Part shown: piece by piece, positions 25,264-33,821 of the stretch
Position numbering within the stretch: position 1 is the first letter of the stretch
How the letters are laid out: every line of letters starts with the position of its first letter
DNA from: Candidatus Rifleibacteriota bacterium
Lineage (GTDB): Bacteria > Muiribacteriota > Ozemobacteria > Ozemobacterales > Ozemobacteraceae
DNA length: 46,982 nt
Assembly: GCA_028689875.1 (NCBI GenBank)
Contig: JAQVCG010000008.1
Location: 1 to 46,982, forward strand
Reading direction: 5' to 3'
Position numbers and translations under genes: made by a program
Notes under the pieces: generated by a model
Told to the model about the DNA's origin: nothing
The model's input: only the letters and a program-made list of their open reading frames with translations
Databases searched by the model: none

Positions 25264-25809
25264 ATGTCAAGAATCGGTAAAAAACCCGTAATCATACCAA
25301 AAGGTGTCGAAGTAAAAATAGATGGTAGCGTAGTATCTGTAAAGGGGCCAAAAGGCACGATCAGCAGAGAAATGCCTTCTTGCGTTAATGTAAAAGTTGA
25401 CGGCAGCCATGTGTTATGTTCTATTGGTGAAAATGAAAGTAAAGATGTAAGATCTAAATTTGGTTTAGTTCGTTCATTGATCAACAATATGGTTGTTGGT
25501 GCAGAAAAAGAATTTACAAAAGGCTTAGAAATAATTGGTGTTGGGTACAAAGCTCAAAATCAATCACCTTCAAAAGTGTTGTTAAATATCGGTTATTCAC
25601 ATCCTGTTGAATATGAAGCACCAGCCGGCGTAACCCTCAAAGTTGACGGCAACAAGATTATTGTTAGCGGCATTGATAAAGAAGCTGTTGGGCAAACTGC
25701 AGCAGAAATTCGCAAAGTTCGCGAGCCACGTCATTATAAAGATGGCGCCGGTATACGCTATGTTGGCGAAAATGTTCGCATCAAAGTCGGCAAGAAACTT
25801 GCAGCTTAA
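25264..25809 (+). CDS. rplF: 50S ribosomal protein L6
   Basis: A 181-residue L6 with two repeats of the L6 fold: [20 protein letters not shown] at the start and the conserved [20 protein letters not shown] toward the end. The start is at 25264 because AAGGAGG lies just upstream and MSRIGKKP is the family N-terminus; an in-frame upstream start inside rpsH is not used. L6 lies near the sarcin-ricin loop. Confidence 0.98.
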   Translation: MSRIGKKPVIIPKGVEVKIDGSVVSVKGPKGTISREMPSCVNVKVDGSHVLCSIGENESKDVRSKFGLVRSLINNMVVGAEKEFTKGLEIIGVGYKAQNQSPSKVLLNIGYSHPVEYEAPAGVTLKVDGNKIIVSGIDKEAVGQTAAEIRKVREPRHYKDGAGIRYVGENVRIKVGKKLAA

Positions 25810-25832
25810 GACTAATTAAAGGAAGGTATAAA

Positions 25833-26192
25833 ATGAAAATCGGAAAGAAAGAAATGCGTCAGCGTCGTCATGCACGCAGCAGATTTTATTTGTCCGGTAC
25901 TGCTTCAAAACCTCGTCTTGCTGTATTTCGCAGCCTTAAGCATATTTATGCTCAAATTATAGACGATGAAACAGGCAATACATTAGTAATGGCCAGCTCT
26001 CTCGATAAAGATTTACGTTCAAACGTAAATGGCGGCAATAAAACCGGTGCCGTCACAATAGGCAAGCTCATTGCCGAAAAAGCTATTGAAAAGGGCATTT
26101 CTGCTGTGGTATTCGATAAGGGCGGTTATAAATATCATGGTCGCGTCAAAGAACTGGCTGATGGAGCCAGATCTGCCGGACTTAAATTCTAG
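25833..26192 (+). CDS. rplR: 50S ribosomal protein L18
   Basis: A 119-residue L18 of normal length with [20 protein letters not shown] and the C-terminal [21 protein letters not shown]18 binds 5S rRNA with L5. AAAGGAAGG precedes the ATG, and the order rplF-rplR-rpsE is standard. Confidence 0.98.
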   Translation: MKIGKKEMRQRRHARSRFYLSGTASKPRLAVFRSLKHIYAQIIDDETGNTLVMASSLDKDLRSNVNGGNKTGAVTIGKLIAEKAIEKGISAVVFDKGGYKYHGRVKELADGARSAGLKF

Positions 26193-26203
26193 GAGGAATT
26201 CAG

Positions 26204-26755
26204 ATGTCTGAACAAGGAATGAATTCTCGTTCATCACGTCGTGAAGGTCGCCGTGGACGTGACCAGGTCGTGGAAAACGAATACACCGAAAAAATAATTT
26301 CAGTTAATCGCGTAAGCAAAACCGTAAAAGGCGGGAGACATTTTGGTTTCTCAGTTCTTGTATGTGTTGGCGATCAAAAGGGTAAAGTAGGCATAGCTAT
26401 AGGCAAGGCAAAGGCAGTTCCTGATGCAGTTCGCAAAGGCATTGAAAAAGCCCGCAAAGTTATGATTGAAGTAAATTTGAATAAAGACACAGTTGCTCAT
26501 CCATATATTGGCAAATTTGGCTCTTCTCAAATTGTAATCAGACCAGCGGCACCCGGGACCGGCGTTATAGCAGGTGGTGCAGTACGCGCTATCTTCGAAG
26601 CTTTGGGCGTCAAAGATGTTCTTTGCAAGAGACTTGGTACTAAAAATCCAGTTAACATGGCAAAGGCTACAATGAATGCTCTTTGTGAAATGCGTGGTGT
26701 TGATGCTGTGGCAAAGAGCCGCGGAATCAGTGCTACACAGGTCATACACGGCTAA
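26204..26755 (+). CDS. rpsE: 30S ribosomal protein S5
   Basis: A 183-residue S5 with a basic N-terminal tail, an S5 dsRNA-binding domain (EKIISVNRVSKTVKGGRHFG) and the C-terminal domain (RPAAPGTGVIAGGAVRAIFE). The family is associated with decoding accuracy and helicase activity at the mRNA entry. An AGGAGGAATT site precedes the ATG. Confidence 0.98.
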   Translation: MSEQGMNSRSSRREGRRGRDQVVENEYTEKIISVNRVSKTVKGGRHFGFSVLVCVGDQKGKVGIAIGKAKAVPDAVRKGIEKARKVMIEVNLNKDTVAHPYIGKFGSSQIVIRPAAPGTGVIAGGAVRAIFEALGVKDVLCKRLGTKNPVNMAKATMNALCEMRGVDAVAKSRGISATQVIHG

Positions 26756-26766
26756 GGAGAGATAAG

Positions 26767-26946
26767 ATGACTGAGCAGAAAATTAAAATTAAACTCGTAA
26801 AAAGTATGATCGGCGCAAACGTGCGTCAGGTCAGAACTCTTCACGCTCTCGGGCTGCGCAAAATGCTTCAGGAAGTTGAACATACTGCAACTCCTCAAAT
26901 TATGGGCATGGTCAGCAAGATGCAGCGCTGGATTGAAGTAAAGTAA
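26767..26946 (+). CDS. rpmD: 50S ribosomal protein L30
   Basis: A 59-residue short L30: IKIKLVKSMIGANVRQVRTL then HALGLRKMLQEVEH and MGMVSKMQRWIEVK. Length and motifs match bacterial L30. AAGGAGAG precedes the ATG and rplO follows 13 nt after the stop. Confidence 0.95.
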   Translation: MTEQKIKIKLVKSMIGANVRQVRTLHALGLRKMLQEVEHTATPQIMGMVSKMQRWIEVK

Positions 26947-26959
26947 GGAGACCTGTGTT

Positions 26960-27409
26960 ATGATGAATCTTGGTAATCTTAAGAAGGCCAAAGGGTCTAC
27001 TCAGCGCAAAAAAATCGTTGGCCGCGGTAAAGGTTCGGGAATGGGCAACCAGGCGACCCGAGGACATGACGGCCAGTTAGGTCGTGGAAGCAAACGCAGA
27101 CCATATGCAGGCTTTGAAGGCGGACAAATGCGTCTAATGCGTCTTCTCCCTAAACGCGGTTTTAAGAACCCTCACAGAATAGAATTTGCTGTTGTTAACC
27201 TTGCTGATCTTGAAAAGACTTACGCACCGAATGCACAAGTAACTTTTGAGAATATGGTTGAAGCAGGACTTGTAAAAACTTTCAAGTTCCCTGTAAAAAT
27301 CTTGGCACGTGGTGAAATAACCAAACCTTTAACTGTGCAGGCCCATCATTTTTCGAATTCAGCGAAAGACAAAATCGAAAAAGCCGGTGGAAAGGCAGAG
27401 GTGATTTAA
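26960..27409 (+). CDS. rplO: 50S ribosomal protein L15
   Basis: A 149-residue L15 with the N-terminal GRGKGSGMGNQATRGHDGQ and FEGGQMRLMRLLPKRGF, plus the L15e/L18e-like C-terminal domain. Two adjacent ATGs (26960 and 26963) are possible starts, and the AAGGAG site fits either. The stop codon is immediately followed by the secY start. Confidence 0.97.
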   Translation: MMNLGNLKKAKGSTQRKKIVGRGKGSGMGNQATRGHDGQLGRGSKRRPYAGFEGGQMRLMRLLPKRGFKNPHRIEFAVVNLADLEKTYAPNAQVTFENMVEAGLVKTFKFPVKILARGEITKPLTVQAHHFSNSAKDKIEKAGGKAEVI

Positions 27410-28723
27410 TTGTTTCAGAGCCTATCAAACTCGATGAAGATTCCGGAACTCCGGAACAGAATTCTTTTTACTCTTGGTATGATTCTCGTATTCAGGCTAG
27501 GAACTCACATTCCTACTCCTGGTATAGATGCGGCATTATTGACTAGCAAACTTCCGGACAATTCAGAGCTTTTAAGTTTCTTGAATATGTTTTCCGGAGG
27601 AGCGCTTAAGCGTTTTTCTGTATTTGCTCTCGGTATTGCACCATACATCAACTCATCTATCATAATGCAGCTTTTGGTGTATGTAATTCCTTTCTTTGAA
27701 CATCTTGCAAAAGAAGAAGGAGAAGAAGGACGCAAAAAGATCAATCAGTACACAAGGTATGGAACGGTTTTGATAGGCGCTCTGCAAGCTTTAGGTATAA
27801 GTTTCATGCTTGAACGTTACCAGATTGTAATCAATCCGGGTTGGGGTTTCAAGCTTATGGCGGTTTTAACTCTTACAGCCGGGACCGCGTTCATAATGTG
27901 GTTAGGTGAACAGATGACCGCGCGAGGTATAGGAAACGGAATATCAATATTGATCACTGTAGGTATTTTGGCGTCTTTGCCAGAAGCTATTGTTGAGCAG
28001 TTCATGTTGTTCTCCGGACAAGCACATGATGTAATTAAAACTTTAATGTTGTTAGTTTTGGTTTTGATAACTATCATGTTGATTGTTTATGTTCAAGATG
28101 GCGTTCGCAAGATACCTGTACAGTATGCTAAGCGTGTTGTAGGTAGAAGAGTTTATGGTGGTCAAAACACCTATATTCCTTTACGTGTAAATCAAGCAGG
28201 CGTAATCCCTGTAATCTTTGCAAGTTCAATATTGATGTTTCCCGCAATGATTTGTAGTTGGATTCAAAATTTAGATTCAATGCAAGACATTTTGGCAAGC
28301 AATCGTTTCGTTTTCTGGTTGTTGAATATATTTAATTACAATTCATGGACTTATTTGCTCATTTATGTAACTTTAATTATATTCTTCACTTACTTCTACA
28401 CAGCAATTTCTTTCAATGTTCAGGATTTGGCTGACAACATGAAAAAATACGGCGGATTTATTCCAGGTATTCGTGCAGGCCAAAAAACTGTTGATTTCTT
28501 AGAAAGAACTGTTTCAAGGGTAACTTTGGCTGGTGGTATATTCTTAGCTGTTGTATCAGTGATACCTAATCTATTGATAATGTTCATGAATGTAAATTTC
28601 TACTTTGGCGGCACAGCGCTGCTGATTGTTGTTGGTGTTGCAATGGACACAATGCGTCAGCTTGAGTCACATTTGGTAACTCGACATTATGAAGGCTTCA
28701 TGAAGAAAAAAGGCTTGAGATGA
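27410..28723 (+). CDS. secY: Protein translocase subunit SecY
   Basis: A 437-residue protein with about ten membrane segments forming the protein-conducting channel of the inner membrane. It shows IPELRNRILFTLGMILVFRL, a plug-region sequence after TPGID, and the cytoplasmic loop GGFIPGIRAGQKT. The start is TTG, placed directly after the rplO stop with GAGGTGAT upstream. The protein start MFQSLSNSMKIPEL matches the family, so the TTG is credible. The adk ATG overlaps its stop (ATGA). Confidence 0.97.
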   Translation: MFQSLSNSMKIPELRNRILFTLGMILVFRLGTHIPTPGIDAALLTSKLPDNSELLSFLNMFSGGALKRFSVFALGIAPYINSSIIMQLLVYVIPFFEHLAKEEGEEGRKKINQYTRYGTVLIGALQALGISFMLERYQIVINPGWGFKLMAVLTLTAGTAFIMWLGEQMTARGIGNGISILITVGILASLPEAIVEQFMLFSGQAHDVIKTLMLLVLVLITIMLIVYVQDGVRKIPVQYAKRVVGRRVYGGQNTYIPLRVNQAGVIPVIFASSILMFPAMICSWIQNLDSMQDILASNRFVFWLLNIFNYNSWTYLLIYVTLIIFFTYFYTAISFNVQDLADNMKKYGGFIPGIRAGQKTVDFLERTVSRVTLAGGIFLAVVSVIPNLLIMFMNVNFYFGGTALLIVVGVAMDTMRQLESHLVTRHYEGFMKKKGLR

Positions 28724-29394
28724 GCGAGCGGAGTGCTGGAACACTTAATTTGATTTTTTTGGGACCTCCGGGTGCCGGCAAAGGCACCCAGTCCCGAATG
28801 GTTGAAGAGAAGTATTCGATACCTCAGATATCAACGGGAGACCTGATGAGAAAAGAAATCTCATCAGGTTCTTCTTTTGGTGAAGAAATAAATGGTTATA
28901 TAAAGTTAGGGGGATTAGTCCCTGATCATATTGTTATTTCTATGTTGCTTCATCGTCTTAAGGGTGATGATTGTAAAACGGGTTATATTTTAGACGGTTT
29001 TCCTCGCACCGTGGAACAGGCGAAGTCATTTGGAGCTGCGCTAGCCGAAAAGGGGAGTTTTTTATCAGGAGTAATTGCGATTACTGTTGCAGATGAAGTT
29101 TTAGCTTTAAGACTTGGTGATCGTCGTGTGTGCAAAAAATGTGGCGCAACTTATCATTTGTTTCATAACAAACCAAAATTAGAGGGTTTATGTGATAACT
29201 GTGGTACAGAACTTTCTCGAAGGCGTGATGATGAGCCTGATGTCATTGCAAATCGAATTGAGGTTTATCATCAACAGACTGCTCCATTAATCGAATATTA
29301 CCAAAATAAAAATAAACTACATATTGTTGACGGAAATAAAAAAATTGACGTGATTTTTCAACAAATATGTGGTATAATCGACGAACTGTCCTGA
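28720..29394 (+). CDS. adk: Adenylate kinase, zinc-LID type
   Basis: A 224-residue long-form adenylate kinase. The P-loop is GPPGAGKGTQS near residue 16. The NMP-binding part has STGDLMRKEI. DGFPRT lies near residue 93. The LID domain carries a zinc site with two CxxC pairs (VCKKCGATYH and LCDNCGTEL). It converts ATP plus AMP to two ADP. Translation is coupled to secY by a 4-nt overlap. map, often found between adk and infA, is absent here. Confidence 0.97.
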   Translation: MSERSAGTLNLIFLGPPGAGKGTQSRMVEEKYSIPQISTGDLMRKEISSGSSFGEEINGYIKLGGLVPDHIVISMLLHRLKGDDCKTGYILDGFPRTVEQAKSFGAALAEKGSFLSGVIAITVADEVLALRLGDRRVCKKCGATYHLFHNKPKLEGLCDNCGTELSRRRDDEPDVIANRIEVYHQQTAPLIEYYQNKNKLHIVDGNKKIDVIFQQICGIIDELS

Positions 29395-29602
29395 GTTTAA
29401 TTCGAAGATTTCTTCATTATAAGTCAGGAAAATTGCCGCCAAGCGGGATTTAATCAGTGTAAATGTAACGGCATTAGTAATTTATGGAACTTATTATTTG
29501 TTTAGGCAAGGTACCTGCTTAAGGCTTTCAATAAGTTATATAAATTCTCATGATATCTCTCGACCTGCCAGGCGGGTTTTAGAAAGGGCAAAAGATACAG
29601 CA
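29395..29602 (+). other. Spacer between adk and infA
   Basis: A 208-nt gap with no gene. It contains two very small GC hairpins. One is CCGC-CAA-GCGG near 29435-29450. The other is CCTGC-CAG-GCGGG at 29564-29576 with four T after it, which could act as a weak attenuator before infA. No convincing promoter was found. Confidence 0.4.
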
Positions 29603-29821
29603 ATGAGCAAAGGTGATACCATTCAAATGAACGGCTCTGTATATGAAGCGTTGCCAAACGCTAGTTTCAAGGTAGAGCTTGAAAATGGTCTCATGGTACT
29701 CGCTCACATCTCGGGCAAGATGCGTATGCATTATATTCGCATTCTTCCCGGCGACAAGGTCACAGTAGAATTGACTCCCTATGATTTGACCCGTGGGCGA
29801 ATCGTTTATCGTTTCAAGTGA
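29603..29821 (+). CDS. infA: Translation initiation factor IF-1
   Basis: A 72-residue OB-fold protein, the standard IF-1 length: [40 protein letters not shown] and the end [12 protein letters not shown]. It blocks the A site during initiation. The ATG at 29603 gives the family N-terminus; the frame is open further upstream without family similarity. The ribosome binding site is poor (GAAAGGG, 14 nt away). Confidence 0.96.
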   Translation: MSKGDTIQMNGSVYEALPNASFKVELENGLMVLAHISGKMRMHYIRILPGDKVTVELTPYDLTRGRIVYRFK

Positions 29822-29860
29822 ATCGAGAGACGGTAAGAGAAAGCACGCAGGAGGAAAAAA

Positions 29861-29974
29861 ATGCGCGTCAGGGCATCTATCAAGAAAATTTGTGAAAAGT
29901 GTAAAATCATTAAACGTCGCGGTGTGATTCGTGTTTTGTGTGAAAACCCAAGACATAAACAGCGACAGGGCTAA
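29861..29974 (+). CDS. rpmJ: 50S ribosomal protein L36
   Basis: A 37-residue zinc-ribbon protein: [19 protein letters not shown] with CxxC, then [13 protein letters not shown] supplying Cys and His. This is the zinc (C+) form. A strong GGAGGAAAA site precedes the ATG. The position between infA and rpsM is standard. Confidence 0.97.
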   Translation: MRVRASIKKICEKCKIIKRRGVIRVLCENPRHKQRQG

Positions 29975-29992
29975 TTTCCAGGAGGAACAATT

Positions 29993-30358
29993 ATGGCACG
30001 TATAGCCGGTGTGGATCTTCCACGCAACAAGAGAGTCGAAGCGGCACTCCCTTACATTTACGGAATAGGCTGGACTCTTTCGGGAGAAATTCTGAAAAAG
30101 ACCAACATTAATCCGGATACCCGTGTAAAAGATTTGAGCGAAGACGAGATTTCAGCAATAAAAAAAGTGTTGGAAGCTGAACATCGCGTAGAAGGCGATT
30201 TACGACGTGAAGTATCAATGAACATCAAACGTTTGATGGAAATTGGTTGCTACCGTGGCCTTCGTCACCGCAAAGGTCTCCCCGTTCGTGGTCAAAGAAC
30301 CAAAACCAACGCTCGCACCCGCAAAGGTCCGAGAAAAGCCATCAAAAAAAGTAAATAA
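29993..30358 (+). CDS. rpsM: 30S ribosomal protein S13
   Basis: A 121-residue full-length S13: [20 protein letters not shown] start, the H2TH-containing N-terminal half, then the [20 protein letters not shown] signature and a basic tail. It contacts tRNA and forms intersubunit bridges. It is the internal reference for the S13-like domain fused to L22 in this window. An AGGAGGAA site precedes the ATG. Confidence 0.98.
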   Translation: MARIAGVDLPRNKRVEAALPYIYGIGWTLSGEILKKTNINPDTRVKDLSEDEISAIKKVLEAEHRVEGDLRREVSMNIKRLMEIGCYRGLRHRKGLPVRGQRTKTNARTRKGPRKAIKKSK

Positions 30359-30395
30359 ACTTTTTGGGATGTAAACTGATTTATAGGAGCGAAAA

Positions 30396-30797
30396 ATGGC
30401 AAAATCAGGAGCTAAGTCCAAAGTCCGAACCAAAAAGCGCGAAAAGAAAATCGTCGCTAAGGGTCAGGCACATATTCAATCAACATTTAACAACGTGATT
30501 GTTACAATTACTGATATGACTGGAAACGTTTTGTGTTGGTCATCATCAGGTTCAAACAGTTTCAGAGGTTCCAGGAAGTCTACTCCCTACGCAGCACAGG
30601 TTTCTGCCGAAATCACCGCAAAACGCGCTTTAGAATTTGGCATGAAAGAAATCGAAGTGTTTGTAGCCGGACCCGGCATGAGTCGCGAATCAGCGATCCG
30701 TGCATTGCAGACCACCGGTATTCAGGTAACTGCAATTAAAGACGTTTCCGGTATTCCGCACAATGGTTGTCGCCCACCGAAGCGACGCCGCGTCTGA
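30396..30797 (+). CDS. rpsK: 30S ribosomal protein S11
   Basis: A 133-residue S11 with [37 protein letters not shown] and the C-terminal [18 protein letters not shown]. It lines the mRNA exit of the 30S platform. A TAGGAGCG site precedes the ATG. Confidence 0.98.
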   Translation: MAKSGAKSKVRTKKREKKIVAKGQAHIQSTFNNVIVTITDMTGNVLCWSSSGSNSFRGSRKSTPYAAQVSAEITAKRALEFGMKEIEVFVAGPGMSRESAIRALQTTGIQVTAIKDVSGIPHNGCRPPKRRRV

Positions 30798-30811
30798 GGA
30801 GGTAAATTAAC

Positions 30812-31444
30812 ATGGCTAGATATACTGGATCAGTTTGTAGAATCTGTCGCCGCGAGGGCGATCAGTTATTCCTAAAGGGTGCCCGCTGTTTTACCGAAAA
30901 ATGTGCATTTAAGCGTAGAGCAACAGTGCCAGGTCAGCATGGTCCCGAACAAATGCGTAAAAAACCGACAGGTTATGAAGTGCAACTTCGCGCAAAACAA
31001 AAAGTAAGAAAAACATACGGGATTCTCGAAAGTCAATTCCGAAAATATTATGAAGCAGCTACTCGTAAAGATGGCAACACCGGAGTAAACTTACTTCATC
31101 AGATTGAAACCCGTCTTGATAACGTAGCTTATCGCATGGGCTTTGGTTTATCACGCGCACAAACACGCATGTGGGTAACTCAAGGACATTTTAATGTAAA
31201 CGGCAAGGCTTGCAATATTCCGAGTTATCAATTGAGACCCGGTGATACTATAAGCATTCGCGAAAATAGCAAAGTTAAGTCTCAGATTAAAGACGCCCTT
31301 GAAATAACCTCAAGTCGCGAAGCAAGTTCTTGGCTTGCAGTAGATCGCGAGAAACTTTCGGGCACTTTCACGACTTTACCTGATCGTTCACAGTTAGATC
31401 CGAAGATACAGGAACATCTGATTATCGAATTCTATTCTCGCTAA
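30812..31444 (+). CDS. rpsD: 30S ribosomal protein S4, zinc-binding type
   Basis: A 210-residue S4. Near the N-terminus a C+ zinc motif is visible (VCRICRREGDQ and ARCFTEKCAFKRR), followed by QHGPEQMRKKPTGYEVQLRA. The S4 RNA-binding domain is near residues 98-160 (RLDNVAYRMGFGLSRAQTRM). S4 is a primary assembly protein and feedback repressor of the alpha operon in some bacteria. GAGGAGG precedes the ATG. Confidence 0.98.
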   Translation: MARYTGSVCRICRREGDQLFLKGARCFTEKCAFKRRATVPGQHGPEQMRKKPTGYEVQLRAKQKVRKTYGILESQFRKYYEAATRKDGNTGVNLLHQIETRLDNVAYRMGFGLSRAQTRMWVTQGHFNVNGKACNIPSYQLRPGDTISIRENSKVKSQIKDALEITSSREASSWLAVDREKLSGTFTTLPDRSQLDPKIQEHLIIEFYSR

Positions 31445-31467
31445 GCATTTATAGGAGGCTAGTTCGC

Positions 31468-32472
31468 GTGATTGAAATTAATCGACCTAAAATAAAATAT
31501 ACCTTAGGCAATGACGGCCAGCATGGTATTATCGAAGTTGAACCACTTGAAAGAGGTTACGGACAAACTTTGGGAAATGCATTCCGCAGAGTACTTCTTT
31601 CTTCCTTACCCGGTTCTGCCGTTTCAGGGGTAAAAATAGACGGCGTTCTGCATGAATTCTGTTCTATCCCCGGCGTTGTCGAAGATGTAACAGCTATAAT
31701 TCTTAACCTCAAAAAGCTAGTGGTCAATGTTGAAATCGATGAGCCTATTACACTGCGTCTTGATATTAAAGGACCTGCAGTAGTAACAGCGGCTGATCTG
31801 CCTTCTCACCCTGACTTACTCGTTATTGACGAAACAACTCATATTGCCGAAATTACAGGTGATATAACGTTAGGAATGGATATCACCTTTATGCGTGGTA
31901 GAGGTTATGTGCTTGCAGATGACCATAATACCAATAAGGAAGATATCGGGACAATTCTTGTTGATTCTCAGTTCAGTCCTGTAACAAGAGTTATGTATAA
32001 TGTTTCCGACGCTCGCGTAGGCCAAGAAATAAACTTTGATAAATTGACTTTACAAGTTTGGACTAACGGTAGCATGCAACCTGCTGAAGCAGTTGAAATC
32101 TCTGCTAAGTTTTTAAGATCACATATTGATCTATTCCAGACTCTTGAAAGTGAAGTTGTTGAGAATAAAGAAGGCTTACCGACTCATAACGAAGAGATTG
32201 TCATGGTTTCCAATCAACCGAAGGAAGCGCCTCAGAAGGGTAATCACGATATTCTTATTAAGGATCTTGAATTCTCGGTACGTTCAAGAAACTGCCTCAA
32301 AAAAGCCAATATTCATACTCTTGGCGATCTTATCAACAAGAAGGTTTCTGACCTCCTTGAAATTAAGAATTTCGGCAAGAAGTCGCTTAAAGAAGTCAGA
32401 GAAAAACTCGGTCAGTTTAATATGAGTCTTCCTGACGATGACGGTTCCATTGATGGAGGAAATGACGAATGA
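31468..32472 (+). CDS. rpoA: DNA-directed RNA polymerase subunit alpha
   Basis: A 334-residue alpha subunit with GTG start (AGGAGGC upstream). The N-terminal assembly domain spans residues about 1-230, with ERGYGQTLGNAFRRVLLSSL. After a flexible linker, the C-terminal helix-hairpin-helix domain at about 260-320 (LEFSVRSRNCLKKANIHTLG) binds UP elements and activators. An acidic tail DDDGSIDGGNDE ends it. rplQ overlaps by 4 nt. Confidence 0.98.
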   Translation: MIEINRPKIKYTLGNDGQHGIIEVEPLERGYGQTLGNAFRRVLLSSLPGSAVSGVKIDGVLHEFCSIPGVVEDVTAIILNLKKLVVNVEIDEPITLRLDIKGPAVVTAADLPSHPDLLVIDETTHIAEITGDITLGMDITFMRGRGYVLADDHNTNKEDIGTILVDSQFSPVTRVMYNVSDARVGQEINFDKLTLQVWTNGSMQPAEAVEISAKFLRSHIDLFQTLESEVVENKEGLPTHNEEIVMVSNQPKEAPQKGNHDILIKDLEFSVRSRNCLKKANIHTLGDLINKKVSDLLEIKNFGKKSLKEVREKLGQFNMSLPDDDGSIDGGNDE

Positions 32473-33095
32473 GACACCAGAAAACCATGCGCAAGTTCGG
32501 TCGTGAAGCTCACCAAAGAAAAGCTTTGCTTCGATCCTTGTGCACCTCACTTGTAAAATATGAAAGAATCGAAACAACGCTTCAAAAAGCTAAAGATTTG
32601 AAACGTGAAATTGAAAAAGCAGTTACTATTGCGAAAAAGTATCGCACTGCTAACGGAGAAACTCCTGAACAAACAATGGGCTTAAAATTAGCAAAGAAAA
32701 CAATCCTAGAAAATTATTTCTTTGGTTGTGGTGACCGCGAAATTTTAGGTCGTGATAATATTAAGAAGTTTATCTCTAATCTTGATAAAGATTCAAGAGA
32801 AGCAGCTGAAAAGTATATGGAAGATCCGGATAAGAATCCTAAGCCCGAATTTATTATTTCATATATTCCCTCTACTTGCACAAGAGCTGTAAATGTAGAT
32901 GGTAAAGAAGTAAGCAAATCGAGAAAAAATGCACAGAGAATTTTGAGAGTGGAAGGCACTCTCACTAAGCTCATCGATAGAATTGCCCCTCGCTATGAAG
33001 CGACCCCGGGTGGTTACACAAGAATTTACAAGCTTGGCAATAGACGCGGCGATAATGCTGAAATGGCAATTATTGAGTTTGTAAAAAATAACTAA
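32469..33095 (+). CDS. rplQ: 50S ribosomal protein L17 with internal insertion
   Basis: A 208-residue L17; the usual length is about 120. The N-terminal 60 residues are typical (GREAHQRKALLRSLCTSLVK, IETTLQKAKDLKREIE). The C-terminal part is typical too (LTKLIDRIAPRY, GGYTRIYKLGNRRGDNAEMA). Between them, at roughly residues 60-145, lies an insertion of about 85 residues containing FFGCGDREILGRDN and FIISYIPSTCTRAV, with two Cys. Both flanks are in one frame and match the family, so this is an insertion in the fold rather than a C-terminal tail. L17 neighbours L22 near the tunnel exit. Function of the insert is unknown. Confidence 0.93.
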   Translation: MRHQKTMRKFGREAHQRKALLRSLCTSLVKYERIETTLQKAKDLKREIEKAVTIAKKYRTANGETPEQTMGLKLAKKTILENYFFGCGDREILGRDNIKKFISNLDKDSREAAEKYMEDPDKNPKPEFIISYIPSTCTRAVNVDGKEVSKSRKNAQRILRVEGTLTKLIDRIAPRYEATPGGYTRIYKLGNRRGDNAEMAIIEFVKNN

Positions 33096-33101
33096 TGTAA
33101 G

Positions 33102-33821
33102 ATGATTCTATTCGAGTGCGTAAGCTTTCGATATCACCAAAACAGTAAAACCTCCTTCTCTTTGAAGGAGGTTTCTTTTGAGTTACAAAAGGGAGAAGTT
33201 GTTGGTGTAATCGGTTCAAATGGAAGTGGTAAATCAACGGCTGCTAAGTTAGCTTCCGGTTTAATTAAACCTAGTTCTGGACGCATTCTTGTAGATGGTG
33301 TAAATATTTCAGAATCTCGGATTTCTGATTCAGAAAATAAGACAATAAAATTAAGAGCCGGCATTATTTTTCAGAATCCCGAAAACCAGATTGTTGGCAC
33401 TACCGTAGAGGAAGATTTAGCTTTTGGTTTAGAAAATCTTCAGGTAAGTAACTCAGAAATGCGTGCAAAAATTGAAAGCATAAGCAAACGCTTTGGGTTG
33501 TTTGAGTTATTAAAAAGACCAGTTCATGAGCTTTCTGGCGGGCAAAAGCAAATGCTCTGCATTGCAGGAATAATTGTTATGGAGCCTAGTTGGTTAATTT
33601 TTGATGAGCCAACAGCGCATTTGGATCCATGGTCGCGTCGAGACTTTTGGGTATATGTAAAAGAACAATGTAAAGAAAAAAATATTGGAATAATTGTTAT
33701 ATCGCAGTTACCGGGCGACTTGGATGAGTTTGATCGAATTTTAGTTTTTAGCAATGGTGAGTTGGTATTTAATGATAAATCATCATTGTATGTGCGCCCA
33801 GATTTTGAGAGCATTTTATGA
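33102..33821 (+). CDS. ecfA1: ECF transporter ATP-binding protein EcfA1
   Basis: A 239-residue ABC ATPase of the energy-coupling factor type. Walker A is GSNGSGKSTAAK near residue 39. The Q-loop is FQNPENQIVG, characteristic of ECF ATPases. The signature is LSGGQKQ and Walker B is LIFDEPTAHLD. Together with EcfA2 and a membrane T component it drives vitamin or metal uptake through interchangeable S components. It begins 6 nt after rplQ, without a good ribosome binding site. A strong hairpin lies inside its first 25 codons. Confidence 0.9.
   Translation: MILFECVSFRYHQNSKTSFSLKEVSFELQKGEVVGVIGSNGSGKSTAAKLASGLIKPSSGRILVDGVNISESRISDSENKTIKLRAGIIFQNPENQIVGTTVEEDLAFGLENLQVSNSEMRAKIESISKRFGLFELLKRPVHELSGGQKQMLCIAGIIVMEPSWLIFDEPTAHLDPWSRRDFWVYVKEQCKEKNIGIIVISQLPGDLDEFDRILVFSNGELVFNDKSSLYVRPDFESIL
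33148..33179 (+). terminator. Possible intragenic terminator or attenuator in ecfA1
   Basis: A perfect 11-bp inverted repeat, AAACCTCCTTC (33148-33158) and GAAGGAGGTTT (33164-33174), with loop TCTTT. It is followed by CTTTT. It lies 53 nt after the rplQ stop but inside the ecfA1 frame (codons about 16-26). It could end most ribosomal transcripts and attenuate ecfA. Coding constraint alone would not produce such a palindrome. Confidence 0.55.

Noticed and set aside
29498-29602. An N-terminal extension of IF-1 of 35 residues.
   Set aside because: The extension has no family similarity, and IF-1 of exactly 72 residues starts at the ATG at 29603.
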